This document shows positions 15,626 to 27,992 of a DNA stretch of 64,000 bases, piece by piece. Origin of the DNA: Dinoroseobacter sp049800835 (GTDB lineage Bacteria; Pseudomonadota; Alphaproteobacteria; Rhodobacterales; Rhodobacteraceae); NCBI RefSeq assembly GCF_049800835.1, contig NZ_JBNAFU010000001.1, positions 1,178,001 to 1,242,000 of the forward strand. Reading direction: 5' to 3'. The first letter of the stretch is position 1. The number at the start of each line of letters is the position of its first letter. A program made the position numbers and the translations under genes. Under the pieces are notes generated by a model, which made no database searches, was not told where the DNA came from, and worked only from the letters and a program-made list of their open reading frames with translations.

Positions 15626-17807
15626 GCGCCAGAACGAGAAGCTCCGTCAGATCACGGAAGTTCTCATGCAGCGCGTTGAACAGGACACCGACCGCACAGG
15701 TGCGGCCTACGCCCAGTTCGAACGCGCAGCGCTTCTTGAGGACCAGGTCCGCCAACGCACTGCAGATCTCGAACACGCGCTGGACCTGCTGAACGAGTCG
15801 AACGCGCGGCTTGCAGAAGCCAACCGCGCCGCAGAGACCGCGCGCTCCGACCTGTCCAACGCAATCGAGACGGTTCAGGAAGGGTTCGCGCTGTTCAACT
15901 CGGACGATGAATTGGTGATGTGCAACTCTCGCTTCGGCATGCACATGATCGACCTGCAAGACGCATTGCGCCCCGGGCTCACCTTCGAAGCCTACGTGGA
16001 GCTTGTGAGCCAGTCGCGTTTTCTCGCCATGCCGGATGGCATGACCTCCGAGGAGTGGGCGACGCGGCGCCTGCAACGCCATGCCGACAATCACGTGATG
16101 TTCAACGTGCGCATGGTCCGCGACCGCTGGGTGCAGGTCAGCGAACACCGCACGCGCGACGGTGGCACGGTGATCCTGCAAACCGACGTCACCGACATCA
16201 TGCGACTGGAACGCGAAGAACGCGACAAGCTGCTGGACGGTCAGGCGCGGATGATCCGCGCCACGCTGGACCACCTCAATCAGGGTGTCTGCATCTTCGA
16301 CCGTGACGCGCGGCTTCTGGGCTGGAACAAGCGGGTCGGAACCTTGCTGGCCTTGCCGGTGTCAAATTTCCGCCTGGGCACCCGGTTCGGCACCATCTTG
16401 GAAAAGCTGGAAAACGAGATCACCTTCACCGGGGATATCAGCCGGTCCGAGCTCACGACCTGGGTCGCGCAGGCCACGGTGCGCAAACCCCTGACGATGG
16501 AGGTCCGGCGGCGCGACGGCATGATCCTCGATGTCTTCGCGCAGGACATGCCGGATCATGGCTTCGTGATCTCCTTCACCGATGTCACAGCGGAACGCGA
16601 AGCGACCCGCACCCTGTTTCAGGTCAACGAACTTCTGGAACAACGCGTGATGGAACGGACGCTGGAGCTTGAAGATGCGCTTGGTGCGGCAGAGCGGGCG
16701 AACGCATCCAAGTCGCGCTTTGTCGCGGCGGCATCGCACGACCTGCTGCAACCGCTCTCGGCGGCCAAGCTCTACGTTTCGGCTTTGGACGGGCCGGACA
16801 ACACGGAACCGACACGTGAGATCGCATTCAAGGCGCAACGCGCGCTCAGTTCCGTCGAAGGCATTATCGACGCGCTTCTCGACATCTCGAAGTTGGAGGC
16901 CGGGATGGCGGCGATCGACATGCAGTCGGTCTCGCTGAACTCGATCTTCGACGCTGTTCGGGATGAATTCGCACCGATTGCCGCGCAGAAAAACCTGAGA
17001 TTCAAGGTCATGCCGTGCGACGTGATGGTTGAAAGCGACCCGGCATATCTGCGTCGGATCGTGGCGAACCTCATCTCCAACGCGATCCGGTATACCGAGA
17101 CCGGACAGGTTCTGGTCGGCGGGCGCCGGAATGGGGGGTCGGTCCGGATCGAGGTGTGGGACACCGGCCCCGGCATCTCAGAAGGCGATCAGGACGTGAT
17201 CTTCCAGGAATTCCAACGCCTGAACGCCAAGGCAAGTGCGTCCGAAGGGTTGGGACTGGGCCTTGCCATCGTGGAGCGCGCTTGCGCGCGTTTGGGGCAT
17301 CCACTGGGGCTCTGGTCCGTGCTTGGCAAGGGGTCGGGGTTCTTCGTCAACGCCGCCCTCTCCTCGCAACCCGGTCTCGCGCTTGAGGCGGGCATCCCGC
17401 ACGGCACGCCCGCGCGGCTCGATGGCGGCGGCATGATCGTCTTGCTGGTCGAAAACGATCTGGACATGCGGCGTGCGCTGACGTTGCTGCTTGAAAAGTG
17501 GGATATCAGCGTGCTGGATGTGCATGGCGCGGAAGAGGCCTTGTCCCTGCTGGATGAAATCGCAATCGCACCGGATGCCATCATGGTGGATTATCAACTG
17601 GATGACAAAGACACCGGTCTTGACCTGATCGCCCAGATCCACGCGCGCCACGGCACGATGCCGACGCGTCTTATCTCCGCCAACCGGTCGCCCGAACTGC
17701 GCACGGCCTGCGCCGCCCGCGACATCACGCTGATGAACAAACCGATAGACCCGCGGACCTTGGAAACGTTCCTTGCGCAGGCCCTCGAACGCGCGCAGGG
17801 GCGCTGA
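15588..17807 (+). CDS. PAS-PAS hybrid histidine kinase (NahK/ErcS'/FlhS-like)
   Basis: This 739-residue soluble kinase has an N-terminal coiled coil (10-90), PAS domain 1 (about 90-205), PAS domain 2 (about 220-335), a coiled coil and a HisKA domain with His384 (ASHDLLQPLSAAKLYVSAL). A HATPase follows (N box NLISNAIRYT, G box DTGPGIS, GLGLGLAIVERAC). The C-terminal receiver domain carries Asp668 (MVDYQLD) and a conserved Lys (MNKP). There are no membrane segments. It overlaps the FIST gene, so the FIST protein is its likely input. Kinases of this build include NahK/ErcS' of Pseudomonas and FlhS of Paracoccus, both tied to alcohol or C1 oxidation, NO or biofilm control. Confidence 0.9.
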   Translation: MTNWLIDPSDSLERQNEKLRQITEVLMQRVEQDTDRTGAAYAQFERAALLEDQVRQRTADLEHALDLLNESNARLAEANRAAETARSDLSNAIETVQEGFALFNSDDELVMCNSRFGMHMIDLQDALRPGLTFEAYVELVSQSRFLAMPDGMTSEEWATRRLQRHADNHVMFNVRMVRDRWVQVSEHRTRDGGTVILQTDVTDIMRLEREERDKLLDGQARMIRATLDHLNQGVCIFDRDARLLGWNKRVGTLLALPVSNFRLGTRFGTILEKLENEITFTGDISRSELTTWVAQATVRKPLTMEVRRRDGMILDVFAQDMPDHGFVISFTDVTAEREATRTLFQVNELLEQRVMERTLELEDALGAAERANASKSRFVAAASHDLLQPLSAAKLYVSALDGPDNTEPTREIAFKAQRALSSVEGIIDALLDISKLEAGMAAIDMQSVSLNSIFDAVRDEFAPIAAQKNLRFKVMPCDVMVESDPAYLRRIVANLISNAIRYTETGQVLVGGRRNGGSVRIEVWDTGPGISEGDQDVIFQEFQRLNAKASASEGLGLGLAIVERACARLGHPLGLWSVLGKGSGFFVNAALSSQPGLALEAGIPHGTPARLDGGGMIVLLVENDLDMRRALTLLLEKWDISVLDVHGAEEALSLLDEIAIAPDAIMVDYQLDDKDTGLDLIAQIHARHGTMPTRLISANRSPELRTACAARDITLMNKPIDPRTLETFLAQALERAQGR

Positions 17808-17815
17808 GCTGCGTG

Positions 17816-18520
17816 TCAGCCGCCGTCGGCCTGTGCCCGCCTGACTAGGTCCTCGGCATAAGGGCCGAGCGTGTCGACGATCCTGAGAACGCCCTGCGCA
17901 TTGGGATGAATGCCATCGGGTTGCATCATCCCCGTGAGGGCTCGCGTCCTGTCTACCCCGTCCACCAACCCGGCCAGAAAACTGCGAGAGTAGAGCGTGC
18001 CGTATTTCTCTGCCAGATCGGGGTACATGCTATCGAAAGCGGTTTTGTAATCCGGCCCGTAATTGCCGGGTGCCTCCAACCCGATCAACAGGACCTCCAC
18101 CCCACTTTGTTCCGCGCGCGCCAGAATACCATCGAGGTTCGCACGACTTGCCTCCGGCGGGATCGCGCGAAGCAGATCGTTGCCCCCCAAGGCCACGATC
18201 ATTGCGTCAACTTCCGGGGTCAGCGTCCAGTCGACACGGCTCAGCCCGCCTGCCGTGGTATCCCCGGAGACACCCGCGTTCAGGATCACCACATCATGGC
18301 CCCGCGCACGCAGCCAAGCCTCTAGCTGCGGGACAAACCCGTCTTCCTGCGGCAGACCATAGCCTTGGGTCAGACTGTCCCCGAGGGCCGCAATGGTGGT
18401 CGGCTCTGCCGCGACCGGACCAGCCAGTGCAATTGCAGCAAAAGCCGCAAGGCTCGCCTTGCGCAGTCGACCCCCTGCCCCATATCCCAAGGAAAGCAGC
18501 GGTTGCAGGAGCCCCGACAT
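17816..18520 (-). CDS. tesA: Arylesterase/acyl-CoA thioesterase I, GDSL family (TesA)
   Basis: This periplasmic GDSL hydrolase of 234 residues has a signal region (hydrophobic stretch to AEP), block I GDSLTQGYG with the nucleophile Ser, block III GGND and the C-terminal catalytic DGIHPN. TesA enzymes cleave acyl thioesters and esters. Next to an YbbA/YbbP ABC exporter it reproduces a widely conserved pair. The ATG at 18520 overlaps the ATG of the divergent ABC gene by two bases within one CATG. No good ribosome site precedes it, so a longer form starting farther up (inside the ABC gene) cannot be excluded. Confidence 0.9.
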   Translation of the reverse strand: MSGLLQPLLSLGYGAGGRLRKASLAAFAAIALAGPVAAEPTTIAALGDSLTQGYGLPQEDGFVPQLEAWLRARGHDVVILNAGVSGDTTAGGLSRVDWTLTPEVDAMIVALGGNDLLRAIPPEASRANLDGILARAEQSGVEVLLIGLEAPGNYGPDYKTAFDSMYPDLAEKYGTLYSRSFLAGLVDGVDRTRALTGMMQPDGIHPNAQGVLRIVDTLGPYAEDLVRRAQADGG

Positions 18521-19238
18521 GACAGATGGCCGAACCCCGGACGCAGTTCTCAGCCTGCGCGATGTGGCGCTCTGCCTCGATGGCAACGCCGGTCCGGTGG
18601 AAATCCTGCGCGGGATCACGCTCGATGTGGCGCGGGGGCAGACAGTCGGGCTTGTAGGGCCTAGCGGGTCGGGCAAGTCGTCTCTCCTGATGCTGATGGG
18701 CGGGCTGGAGCGCGCAACCGGCGGACAGGTGATGGCGCTGAACCATGATCTGACCGCACTGGATGAGGACGCCCTTGCCCGCTTTCGCAGAAATCATATG
18801 GGGGTGGTTTTCCAGTCCTTCCACCTGATTCCGACAATGACCGCGCTGGAAAATGTCGCCACCCCGCTGGAACTGGCAGGCATGGACGACGCGTTCGACC
18901 GCGCTGAAGCCGAGTTGGAGGCGGTCGGCCTTGGCGCGCGGGCCGATCACTACCCCGCGCAAATGTCCGGGGGCGAGCAACAGCGCGTGGCCCTTGCCCG
19001 CGCCGCAGCACCACGACCGGAAATCCTGCTTGCCGACGAACCCACCGGAAATCTGGACGGATCCACCGGGGAGGCGATCATGGACCTGCTTTTCGGGTTG
19101 CGTGACCGCCATGGCGCAACACTGGTTCTGGTGACCCACGCACCAGAGCTTGCAGCGCGCTGTGATCGCGTTATCCGCCTGCGTGACGGGCAGATCGAGG
19201 CACAGGAAACCAGCACGACCGCCGAGGCCGCCGAATGA
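18519..19238 (+). CDS. ybbA: ABC transporter ATPase, YbbA/LolD type
   Basis: This 239-residue ATPase has Walker A GPSGSGKSS, signature MSGGEQQRVALARA and Walker B ILLADEPTGNLD, the strong LolD/MacB-type signature. It powers the FtsX-like permease encoded next (4-bp overlap, ATGA). YbbA/YbbP with TesA is a conserved set thought to act on lysophospholipid or other envelope lipids. GGAG lies eight bases before ATG 18519; longer in-frame starts exist but would run through the tesA gene. Confidence 0.9.
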   Translation: MTDGRTPDAVLSLRDVALCLDGNAGPVEILRGITLDVARGQTVGLVGPSGSGKSSLLMLMGGLERATGGQVMALNHDLTALDEDALARFRRNHMGVVFQSFHLIPTMTALENVATPLELAGMDDAFDRAEAELEAVGLGARADHYPAQMSGGEQQRVALARAAAPRPEILLADEPTGNLDGSTGEAIMDLLFGLRDRHGATLVLVTHAPELAARCDRVIRLRDGQIEAQETSTTAEAAE

Positions 19239-21772
19239 GCCTGCACGTTGCGGCCCGCATTGCGCGGCGCGAGTTGCGTGGGGGGCTCAAGGGGTTCCGC
19301 GTGTTTCTCTTGTGCCTGGCGCTCGGGGTTGCCGCCATCGCGGCGGTCGGCTCAGTACGCGTATCCATTCAGGAGGGGCTGTCGCGCGAAGGTGCCGTTA
19401 TTCTGGGCGGCGATGCCCAGATGGAGTTTACCTACCGCTACGCCGACGAGGCAGAGCGCGCCTGGATGGCCGAAACAGCGGAAGCCGTGTCCGAGATCGT
19501 GGATTTCCGCTCGATGGTGGTTGTGGATCAGCCGGATGGGCCCCCGGACCGGGGCCTCACGCAGATCAAGGCGGTCGATGCGGCCTACCCCCTTAAAGGG
19601 TCGGTCGCGCTGGACCCGGACATGCCCCTTGCGCAGGCCCTCGATGGCACCGGCGATCTGCCCGGCGCGGTGATGCAGCAAGTCCTGATGGACCGGCTGG
19701 CCCTCGCCCCGGGCGACACCTTCCGCCTTGGCACGCAGGAGTTTGTCCTGATGGCCGCGCTCACGCGAGAACCCGATAGCGCGGGCGGTGGGTTCGGCCT
19801 TGGCCCCCGCACAATCGTGCGGACGGAGGATTTGGCGAACTCCAGTCTGTTGGGCTCCGGCACCCTGTTTGAAACCGAGTACCGCTTGTCCTTGCCCGAA
19901 GGCACCGATCTGGCCGCACTCGAAGTCGCCGCAGAAGCCCAATTCCAGGACAAAGGCATGCGTTGGCGTGACAGCCGTAATGGCGCGCCTGGTATTGCCC
20001 GTTTCGTCGACCGCATGGGCGCGTTTCTGGTGCTTGTCGGTCTGGCCGGTCTGGCCGTCGGCGGTGTTGGCGTGTCCGCCGCCGTGCGCGCTTACCTGGA
20101 GGCCAAGACCCCTGTGATCGCCACCCTCAAGACACTCGGCGCAGAGGGCCGCACGATCTTCGCGGCCTACATGATGCAGATCGGTGTGCTTACAGCGCTC
20201 GGCGTTGCAGCAGGGCTTATACTGGGTGCGATCATCCCGCTCGCACTCGCCCCGGTGATCGAGGCGCGACTTCCGATCCCAGCCGCATTTGGCGTCCACC
20301 CCGGCCCCTTGGCCGAAGCGGCGCTGTACGGCGTGCTGACGGCACTGGTGTTCACCCTCTGGCCCCTTGCCCGCACCGAACAGGTCCGCGCGGCTGAGCT
20401 TTTCCGCGATACGACATCGCGCACGATCCGGCTCCCGCGGCCGGCCTACCTTGGCGCGCTCGGGGCGGCAGTTGCCCTGTTGGTCGGAAGCGCCATCTGG
20501 CTGTCGGGCATTCCGATGCTGGCCAGCGGGTCGGTCGGTGGCATTGTCGGCGCATTGGCGCTTTTGATCCTTGCCGCGTGGGGCATACGCACCTTGTGTC
20601 GCCGTCTCGCCCGCGCCCGGGTCGTCCGTGGCCGCAGCGCCTTGCGTCTTGCACTCGGCGCGATTGGCGGACCGGGGACCGAGGCGACCTCCGTCGTCCT
20701 GTCGCTCGGGCTCGGATTGTCGGTCCTGGCAGCGGTCGGACAGATCGACAGCAACCTGCGTACCGCCATTGCCGAGGATCTTCCACAAGACGCCCCAAGC
20801 TATTTTTTCGTCGATATTCAGAACGACCAATTGCCCGCATTCCTTGACAGAACCCAAACTGATCCGGGCGTCAGCCGCGTGCAGAGTGCGCCGATGCTGC
20901 GCGGCGTGATCACCCGGATCAACGGAGAGCCCGCCCGCGAGGTTGCCGGAGACCACTGGGTGCTGCGTGGCGACCGCGGCGTGACGTATTCCGCTGCCCC
21001 TCCGCCGAACACCACCATCACCGAAGGAGAATGGTGGCCCGAGGACTACAGCGGCCCGAACCAGATCAGCTTTGCCGATGAAGAGGCGCGAGAGCTCGGG
21101 CTGGAGCTTGGGGACGAACTGACCATCAACATCCTCGGCCGTGACATCACCGGTACCGTGACCAGCTTCCGCGTCGTCGACTTTTCGACGGCCGGGATAG
21201 GATTCATCCTGTCGATGAACCCCGGCGCACTGGCCGGCGCTCCGCATACCCACATCGCGACGGTCTACGCGGAGGAGTCCGCAGAAGCGCCACTGCTGCG
21301 TGACGTCGCGGGCGATGCGCCCAACATCACTGCAATCCGCGTGCGCGACGCGATCGACCGTGTGACGGAAGCCTTGTCCGGCCTCGCGGCGGCCACGTCC
21401 TATGGGGCGCTGGCAACCCTGGTTACAGGGTTTGTCGTTCTGATCGGCGCTGCCGCCGCCGGGGAACGGGGCCGCGTGTTCGAAGCGGCGGTGCTGAAAA
21501 CCCTCGGCGCGACGCGCGGGCGCATCCTGTCGAGCTTTGCGATGCGCTCGGCCCTGCTCGGGGCGGCAGCAGGGGCCGTTGCGATCGTCGCCGGAGGGAT
21601 CGCAGGCTGGGCCGTGATGACCTTCGTGATGGAGGCCAGCTATACGTTCGAGCCTGTCTCAGCCATCGCCATCGTGCTGGGCGGCGCGCTGGCAACTCTG
21701 CTGGCCGGGCTTGCCTTTGCCCTGCGCCCCCTGGCGCTCAGACCAGCCGGAGTGCTGCGAGCCCGGGAATGA
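19235..21772 (+). CDS. ybbP: FtsX-like ABC permease, YbbP type
   Basis: This membrane protein of 845 residues has one N-terminal transmembrane segment, a large periplasmic domain (about 45-250) and three FtsX-type segments (265-390). A middle helical region follows (about 405-500), then a second periplasmic domain and a final FtsX domain (about 730-840). This double-module architecture is typical of YbbP. It acts with the preceding ATPase as an exporter or extractor of envelope compounds. Its stop codon is directly followed by the sdaA stop codon on the other strand, with no spacer. Confidence 0.9.
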   Translation: MSLHVAARIARRELRGGLKGFRVFLLCLALGVAAIAAVGSVRVSIQEGLSREGAVILGGDAQMEFTYRYADEAERAWMAETAEAVSEIVDFRSMVVVDQPDGPPDRGLTQIKAVDAAYPLKGSVALDPDMPLAQALDGTGDLPGAVMQQVLMDRLALAPGDTFRLGTQEFVLMAALTREPDSAGGGFGLGPRTIVRTEDLANSSLLGSGTLFETEYRLSLPEGTDLAALEVAAEAQFQDKGMRWRDSRNGAPGIARFVDRMGAFLVLVGLAGLAVGGVGVSAAVRAYLEAKTPVIATLKTLGAEGRTIFAAYMMQIGVLTALGVAAGLILGAIIPLALAPVIEARLPIPAAFGVHPGPLAEAALYGVLTALVFTLWPLARTEQVRAAELFRDTTSRTIRLPRPAYLGALGAAVALLVGSAIWLSGIPMLASGSVGGIVGALALLILAAWGIRTLCRRLARARVVRGRSALRLALGAIGGPGTEATSVVLSLGLGLSVLAAVGQIDSNLRTAIAEDLPQDAPSYFFVDIQNDQLPAFLDRTQTDPGVSRVQSAPMLRGVITRINGEPAREVAGDHWVLRGDRGVTYSAAPPPNTTITEGEWWPEDYSGPNQISFADEEARELGLELGDELTINILGRDITGTVTSFRVVDFSTAGIGFILSMNPGALAGAPHTHIATVYAEESAEAPLLRDVAGDAPNITAIRVRDAIDRVTEALSGLAAATSYGALATLVTGFVVLIGAAAAGERGRVFEAAVLKTLGATRGRILSSFAMRSALLGAAAGAVAIVAGGIAGWAVMTFVMEASYTFEPVSAIAIVLGGALATLLAGLAFALRPLALRPAGVLRARE

Positions 21773-23167
21773 TCAGCACTCGGGCAGGTTCACCGCGAGA
21801 CCTCCAAGGCTCGTTTCCTTGTAGTGGTCCGACATATCCCGCCCGGTCTGGCGCATCGTCTCGATGCAGTTGTCCAGCGGCATGTAATGCGTCCCGTCCC
21901 CGCGCAGGGCGAGACTGGCCGCTGCCACAGCCTTGACCGCACCAAGCCCGTTACGCTCGATACAGGGGACCTGCACCAGCCCGCCGACCGGATCACAGGT
22001 CATCCCCAGATGATGCTCCAATGCGATCTCAGCGGCGTTTTCGACCTGCGCGTTTGTCCCGCCCAACGCGGCACACAGGCCTGCGGCGGCCATGGCGGCG
22101 GCGGACCCGACCTCCCCTTGACAGCCAACCTCCGCGCCCGAGATCGACGCATTGTGCCGGATCAACCCACCAATGGCCGCCGCGACCAGCAGGAAGTCAC
22201 GGCACCCGGCCTCCGTCGCGCCGACGCAATGGTCGCGGTAGTAGCGCAGGACAGACGGCACGACGCCCGCCGCCCCGTTGGTCGGTGCCGTGACCACCTG
22301 ACCACCTGCGGCATTCTCTTCGTTCACCGCCATGGCATAGACGCACAGCCAGTCGTTCACCGTGTGCGGCTGCGCGAGGTTCTGCCCGCCCTCGGCCTTC
22401 AGGGCCGCATGAAGCTCCTTCGCACGACGTTTGACTTTGAGCCCGCCGGGCAGGATGCCCCCGGTCTCAAGCCCCCGATCAACACAGGCCATCATCACAC
22501 CCATCACCCGGTCGATCCGCGTGTCCGGATCGCCATGCACCGCCTCGTTCGCGCGCTTCATCTGCGCGATCGTCTTGCCGGACGCGGCTCCCATTTCCAG
22601 CATCTCGGCAGCAGAGCCAAACGGATGCGGGTACCCGGCCTGCGCTTTCTCCGTGTGCAGGTCGGTGTCAGGCGCGTCCAGCTCCGACGCGCGCAGCACG
22701 GCACCGCCGCCGACAGAGTAGAACGTCTCTTCCATGTAGAGCGCGCCAGTGTCGTCAAACGCCCGCAGGATCATCCCGTTGGCATGGCCCGGCAGACGCA
22801 GATCGTAGTCAAAAGCGATGTCTTCGTTCGGGTCGAACCGCAACTCTCCAAGCCCATCCGGCGTGACACGACCGGTCGACGCCATGGCGGTAAGAGCAGC
22901 CTCCGCGGCAGGGGCGTCCGGCGTCTCTGGAACAAAGCCCGCAAGCCCCAGTGCCACGGCCCGGTCCGTTGCATGCCCCTTGCCGGTGAAGGCCAGCGAG
23001 CCGTGCAGGGAACATCCCAGTGCCGCCAGTGTGCCGGCACCCGGTTCCTTGTCGCGCCGCCCGCGCAAATCCTCCAGAAACTCCGCCGCTGCCACCATAG
23101 GTCCCATGGTGTGAGACGACGACGGGCCAATCCCGATCTTGAAAATGTCAAACACGCTCAGAAACAT
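21773..23167 (-). CDS. sdaA: L-serine ammonia-lyase (single chain)
   Basis: This iron-sulfur serine deaminase of 464 residues converts L-serine to pyruvate and ammonia. It has the beta domain (MFLSVFDIFKIGIGPSSSHTMGPM) and the alpha domain with conserved cysteines that hold the [4Fe-4S] cluster (CVGATEAGC, MTCDPVGGLVQVPCIERN). The ATG at 23167 with GGGAGGG upstream is chosen over a longer open frame. It lies downstream of gcvP on the same strand, 188 bp away. Glycine cleavage, serine formation by GlyA elsewhere, and this enzyme together would route glycine to pyruvate. Confidence 0.95.
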   Translation of the reverse strand: MFLSVFDIFKIGIGPSSSHTMGPMVAAAEFLEDLRGRRDKEPGAGTLAALGCSLHGSLAFTGKGHATDRAVALGLAGFVPETPDAPAAEAALTAMASTGRVTPDGLGELRFDPNEDIAFDYDLRLPGHANGMILRAFDDTGALYMEETFYSVGGGAVLRASELDAPDTDLHTEKAQAGYPHPFGSAAEMLEMGAASGKTIAQMKRANEAVHGDPDTRIDRVMGVMMACVDRGLETGGILPGGLKVKRRAKELHAALKAEGGQNLAQPHTVNDWLCVYAMAVNEENAAGGQVVTAPTNGAAGVVPSVLRYYRDHCVGATEAGCRDFLLVAAAIGGLIRHNASISGAEVGCQGEVGSAAAMAAAGLCAALGGTNAQVENAAEIALEHHLGMTCDPVGGLVQVPCIERNGLGAVKAVAAASLALRGDGTHYMPLDNCIETMRQTGRDMSDHYKETSLGGLAVNLPEC

Positions 23168-23355
23168 CGCGCGCCCTCCCGATATAGCGAGCGTATCGAT
23201 GCAGGATATCCGGCGCGCCACAGGACGCGACACCGAAGTTCGAAAACCGACCTGTGTCTGGTGGGGGACCCGGCGCCGCAGGCGACGGGCCACGCCCAAC
23301 GGGAGGCGATGTGCGCACGCACATCAACGACGGGCGGGAGAGCCCCCGTTGCCCC

Positions 23356-26220
<2,865 letters not shown>

Positions 26221-26327
26221 GGGTCGCTCCTTGGAAGGGGTGCGCTGCGCGCTGAGGTCGGTCGGTTTGCATGCCGGAGGGCGTCTCCGGCGGGGATACT
26301 ATCAGACTTGAATGTTCCCGTTTCGGA

Positions 26328-26693
26328 TCACTCGATGAGCGCCTTGTAGGCGTCTTCGTCCAGCAATTCCTCGAGTTCGGAACTTTCACCGAGCTTGATC
26401 TTGTAGAGCCAGCTTGTGCCTTCGGGGTCTTCGTTCAGCAGCGCCGGGTTGTCGACGAGTGATTCGTTGGCCTCGGTTATCTCTCCGGTCACGGGGGCAT
26501 AGATGTCGGACGCGGCCTTGACGCTTTCAACAACTCCGATCTCGTCCCCCTTGGCGAAGGTTTCGCCAACGCCTTGAAGCTCGACGAAGACGACCTCGCC
26601 CAATTGTTCCGCGGCGTGGGCCGTGATGCCGATCGTCGCCATGTCATCCATGACAGTGATCCATTCGTGGTCTTCGGTGTAGTAGGTCGTCAT
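26328..26693 (-). CDS. gcvH: Glycine cleavage system H protein
   Basis: This 121-residue lipoyl carrier has the lipoylation Lys in VVESVKAASDIYAP and the standard H-protein length. It shuttles the aminomethyl group between the P and T proteins. It lies 15 bp after gcvT and is clearly co-transcribed. Acidic C-terminal tail SSELEELLDEDAYKALIE is usual for alphaproteobacteria. Confidence 0.97.
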   Translation of the reverse strand: MTTYYTEDHEWITVMDDMATIGITAHAAEQLGEVVFVELQGVGETFAKGDEIGVVESVKAASDIYAPVTGEITEANESLVDNPALLNEDPEGTSWLYKIKLGESSELEELLDEDAYKALIE

Positions 26694-26708
26694 TTCGGGG
26701 AACCTTTT

Positions 26709-27797
26709 CTAGCGTGCATAGCGATGCGGGACGAACGGGAGCGCCACGACCCGGGCCGGGGCGGGTTTGCCGCGCAGGATCAAGTGAAGTTCCGTACCGG
26801 GGGCCGCCAGCCCGGTCGGGACGTAGCCCATGGAGATCGGGGCCTGCAACGTCGGCGAGAATCCACCCGAGGTGACTGTCCCGACCACGGTGCCGTCCTT
26901 TGTGGAGATTTCTGTCCCCGCACGTGCAGGGGCCCGACCGTCCGGGCGCAGCCCGACAAGGGTGCGCGGTGCGCCATCGGTAGCCTCCGCGACGATCCGG
27001 GAAGCACCGGGGAAGCCCCCCTCCTCCCGTCGACGTTTCGGGATCGAAAACCCGAGGCCGCCCTCGATCGGAGAGGTGGTCTGGTCGATATCACTACCAT
27101 AGAGCGGCAGTCCTGCCTCCAGTCGCAGGGTATCGCGTGCCCCGAGACCGGCGGGCTGCGCGCCGGCATTCAGAAGTGCGCGTGCCAGAGTTTCGGCATG
27201 TTCGGCAGGAACCGAAATTTCGAACCCATCCTCGCCCGTGTAGCCCAGCCGCGAGACCCGGCAGACAGCACCGTCCCAAACCTCGCGCTGCGCCTGCATG
27301 AAGCGCAGAACCTCCACCGATTGTGGAAAAAACGACGCGAGTGTGGATGCTGCCGCTGGCCCCTGCAGCGCAAGAAGCGCATGGTCAGCGAGCACGGTGA
27401 CCTCGTGGTCGGGAAGCCCTGCCGTGAGCAAGGCGATATCCTGATCTGCCATAGAGGCATTGACCACAACGAACAGCTCCTTGCCGGTCTGCGTGACGAT
27501 CAGGTCGTCATAGATGCCACCCTCGGACGTGGTGAGTTGCGTATAGCGCGCATGGCCGGGTCTGAGGGTGGTCAGTCCTCCGGGACACAGTCTTTCGAGG
27601 GCTGCGGCGGCGTCAGAACCAGCGATCACCAGCTGGCACATATGGCTGACGTCAAAAAGTGCGGCGGCGTCGCGGCAGGCTGCGTGTTCCGCCATGATCC
27701 CGGTGGGATATTGCACGGGCATTTCCCACCCGGCAAACGGAACGAGCTTGGCACCGAGCTCTACATGTAGGTCGTACAGGGGCGTCTTCTTCAACAT
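26709..27797 (-). CDS. gcvT: Glycine cleavage system T protein (aminomethyltransferase)
   Basis: This 362-residue tetrahydrofolate-dependent aminomethyltransferase has the expected N-terminal LYDLHVELGAKLVPFAGWEMPVQY, DVSHM and GYTGEDGFEI motifs. It is the first gene of the operon and uses THF to take the methylene group from the H protein. The upstream region shows a perfect GTTTCC-N4-GGAAAC repeat but no glycine riboswitch core that I can recognise. The C-terminus is normal. Confidence 0.96.
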   Translation of the reverse strand: MLKKTPLYDLHVELGAKLVPFAGWEMPVQYPTGIMAEHAACRDAAALFDVSHMCQLVIAGSDAAAALERLCPGGLTTLRPGHARYTQLTTSEGGIYDDLIVTQTGKELFVVVNASMADQDIALLTAGLPDHEVTVLADHALLALQGPAAASTLASFFPQSVEVLRFMQAQREVWDGAVCRVSRLGYTGEDGFEISVPAEHAETLARALLNAGAQPAGLGARDTLRLEAGLPLYGSDIDQTTSPIEGGLGFSIPKRRREEGGFPGASRIVAEATDGAPRTLVGLRPDGRAPARAGTEISTKDGTVVGTVTSGGFSPTLQAPISMGYVPTGLAAPGTELHLILRGKPAPARVVALPFVPHRYAR

Positions 27798-27839
27798 CTA
27801 TGGCTTTTTCCGGGCGAGTCGGAGTTTGTCAGCGTATGA

Positions 27840-27855
27840 GTTTCCTATCGGAAAC
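27840..27855. promoter_or_regulatory. Inverted repeat upstream of gcvT
   Basis: GTTTCC and GGAAAC are exact inverted arms separated by TATC, 43 bases before the gcvT start codon. The position and symmetry fit a dimeric repressor or activator site, for example an IclR- or LysR-like regulator of glycine or glyoxylate use. The regulator is not encoded next to it. Confidence 0.5.
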
Positions 27856-27992
27856 AATCGCGAATTGGCAAGTGGAAGCGCCGCCACATGGCGAAAATAA
27901 CGTCGCGGGAAAGCCCGGCGTATCGTGGCCCTTGCCGATGCCCGCAATTCACGCAAACTGCGCACCGAAGCGGGGTGAGATCAGAGGGCGGA

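Noticed and set aside
27798..27992. Possible glycine riboswitch before gcvT
   Set aside because: No tandem glycine aptamer core or expression-platform terminator could be recognised by eye; a covariance search would be decisive.
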